This document shows positions 63,255-64,000 of a stretch of 64,000 bases of DNA, one piece after another. Source of the stretch: Alcaligenaceae bacterium (GTDB taxonomy: Bacteria; Pseudomonadota; Gammaproteobacteria; Burkholderiales; Burkholderiaceae_B); NCBI GenBank assembly GCA_013416405.1, contig JACCET010000005.1:248001-312000 (forward strand), given 5' to 3'. The first letter of the stretch is position 1; the number at the start of each line of letters is the position of its first letter. Below the pieces are notes generated by a model that made no database searches, was not told the DNA's origin, and saw only the letters and a program-made list of their open reading frames with translations. Position numbers and translations under genes: made by a program.

Positions 63255-63460
63255 ATGCTCACTGTCAATACTTCCGAGGAAAAATCGTCGCTATCTAAGC
63301 ACGACATTGCAATGACACGCAGCGGAAGGCCTGTCGCCAGGCTTGTCCCGCTTATGACCGGATATTCGGCAAACGCCTTGGCGTGGCAAAAGGATACTTT
63401 GAGGTGCGGGTCAGCATCGAAGTTAACAATGATGAGATAGCACGCCCGTTTTCTAAGTAG
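63255..63460 (+). pseudogene. Frameshifted Phd/YefM-type antitoxin
   Basis: The first frame reads MLTVNTSEEKSSLSKH and then IAMTRSGRPVARLVPL, the N-terminal Phd pattern with about ten residues missing in the middle. After this point the homologous continuation GKRLGVAKGYFEVRVSIEVN and DEIARPF lies in another frame ending at the TAG 63458. It is therefore a relic with one internal deletion and one frameshift. No partner toxin is visible downstream. Confidence 0.6.
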
Positions 63461-63671
63461 AGAAGCCGCTGAGACAGCCCTAGTGAAGGCCTACGCAAGC
63501 GGCACCACAAGGCGCTTCATGACCCAGGCGAGTGCCGCGGGTTCAAGACTCCAATCCTCAGTGCGCATTTTTTTCTATGCGCTCCAGATTAATTCGCTTA
63601 ACCAGACTCGTATTTGTGGTGCGGGCGGGGAAACTCTTCGAAAGCGTCAGCAGTCACGGTCACGGTGCTGT

Positions 63672-63845
63672 GCCCTGCAACTGCTCATGTACACGCTTAC
63701 TCACCAGCTTAACGCCCCTGGGCGACAACAGCTTGACTTGGCGGCCCAGCTCGCGCAGCTTAATTGCCTAGTGCTCTGCCCTGGCACAGGCTTCCATGCC
63801 AGTCGTGCGCACCGGCTTATACACAAAAAACGCGACCAATTAGCG
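63672..63845 (-). mobile_element. Relic of an IS110/IS1111-type transposase
   Basis: Read on the minus strand, one frame gives VAFFVYKPVRTTGMEACARA and, past an internal stop, KLRELGRQVKLLSPRGVKLV. This matches the conserved IS110 block around GMEAC (xLAFFxxLPP-xxxGMEAC-SAHHWARELxxLGHxVRLxPP). The stop codon and missing ends show it is dead. It abuts the enoyl-CoA hydratase 3' end. The remaining 63461-63671 contains nothing I can assign. Confidence 0.55.
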
Positions 63846-63884
63846 TCAGAGCTGATTATCTGGCACCACTGTCTGATACGATTC

Positions 63885-64000
63885 TCATGAGAACACCGGC
63901 TTACGCTTCTCGGTAAACGCCAGAACGCCCTCACGGGCATGCGCACCACTTGCGCATTCAATCATGAATCTGCGTTCAAGTTCGAGGTGCTCTTCGAAAC
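63885..64000 (-). CDS. Enoyl-CoA hydratase/isomerase family protein (3' end only)
   Basis: The last 37 codons are visible, reading FEEHLELERRFMIECASGAH and then AREGVLAFTEKRKPVF before TGA. The ending (D/E-x-REGVxAFxEKRxPxF) is the standard C-terminus of crotonases. The gene continues off the right edge. The precise reaction cannot be told from this part. Confidence 0.8.
   Translation of the reverse strand, partial: FEEHLELERRFMIECASGAHAREGVLAFTEKRKPVFS

Noticed and set aside
63483-63890. 135-codon plus-strand frame near the right edge
   Set aside because: It runs antisense through the IS110 relic and across unrelated sequence, and nothing in its translation is recognisable.
1-64000. CRISPR arrays, rRNA genes, replication origin or prophage modules
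   Set aside because: No regularly spaced repeats, rRNA-like sequence, DnaA-box cluster or phage structural genes were seen anywhere in the window.

Overview
The window looks like a chromosomal segment of a betaproteobacterium of the order Burkholderiales, most likely family Alcaligenaceae (Bordetella/Achromobacter/Pusillimonas relatives). The reasons are a Bug-type (TctC) solute-binding protein, a DUF4148 protein, the divergent suhB/trmJ pair, the dapA-bamC pair, and gene content and GC level typical of that family. The genus assignment is inference. The one complete RNA gene is a tRNA-His. No CRISPR array, rRNA or complete insertion sequence is visible.

Layout. 1-5.6 kb: the end of a TerC-type membrane protein, suhB, trmJ, then a 3-oxoacid/3-oxoadipate CoA-transferase pair with a Bug binding protein and a divergent IclR regulator. 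Two matching 15-bp palindromes lie around the IclR promoter. 5.6-14.3 kb: MscS channel, small envelope-stress genes (tiny membrane protein, glycine-zipper lipoprotein, PRC-barrel protein), an LLM flavin oxidoreductase, the YggS PLP protein, a methyltransferase, a DUF421 protein ending in a zinc ribbon, nudC, and a glycosyltransferase/hydrolase pair. 14.4-17.0 kb: a 2.5-kb insert carrying an AbiEi/AbiEii type IV toxin-antitoxin pair, bounded by two 32-bp copies of the 5' end of mutS. This looks like a small defence island that attacks the start of mutS and restores it. 17-29.5 kb: mutS, cysJ-cysI-cysG (sulfite reduction and siroheme), bamC-dapA, an M50 protease, a YrdC/YciO-type protein, a zinc metallopeptidase, tRNA-His and a cold-shock protein.

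30-40 kb: cardiolipin synthase, then a malonate catabolic operon read leftwards. Its order is GntR regulator, malonyl-CoA decarboxylase, malonyl-CoA synthetase and a DctP-DctQ-DctM TRAP transporter. A Cys/Met-metabolism PLP enzyme and an acyltransferase-3 protein follow. 41.2-50.6 kb: a compact nine-gene locus. A SixA-type phosphatase is followed by a PgtC-like periplasmic binding protein, a PgtB-like histidine kinase and a PgtA-like response regulator that has no AAA+ domain. Next come a complete ABC importer, whose binding protein is a paralogue of the PgtC-like one, and a second histidine phosphatase. I read it as a self-contained sensing, uptake and dephosphorylation system for an organophosphate, which makes it the most interesting metabolic locus here.

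50.6-62.9 kb: GNAT acetyltransferase, an ECF41-type sigma factor with its usual carboxymuconolactone-decarboxylase partner, a LysR regulator, a DUF4148 repeat protein, an exported metallo-beta-lactamase-fold hydrolase, a full RND efflux operon (OMF, RND, MFP leftwards) with a divergent LysR regulator, and a rhodanese. 62.9-64 kb is a scar region with a tRNA 3'-end-like fragment, a frameshifted Phd-type antitoxin and an IS110-type transposase relic. It ends at the 3' end of an enoyl-CoA hydratase gene.

A recurring design feature is that three solute-binding-protein genes (Bug, DctP, ABC) are each followed, inside their operons, by a long perfect hairpin without a U-run. This fits differential expression of the binding protein over the downstream genes.
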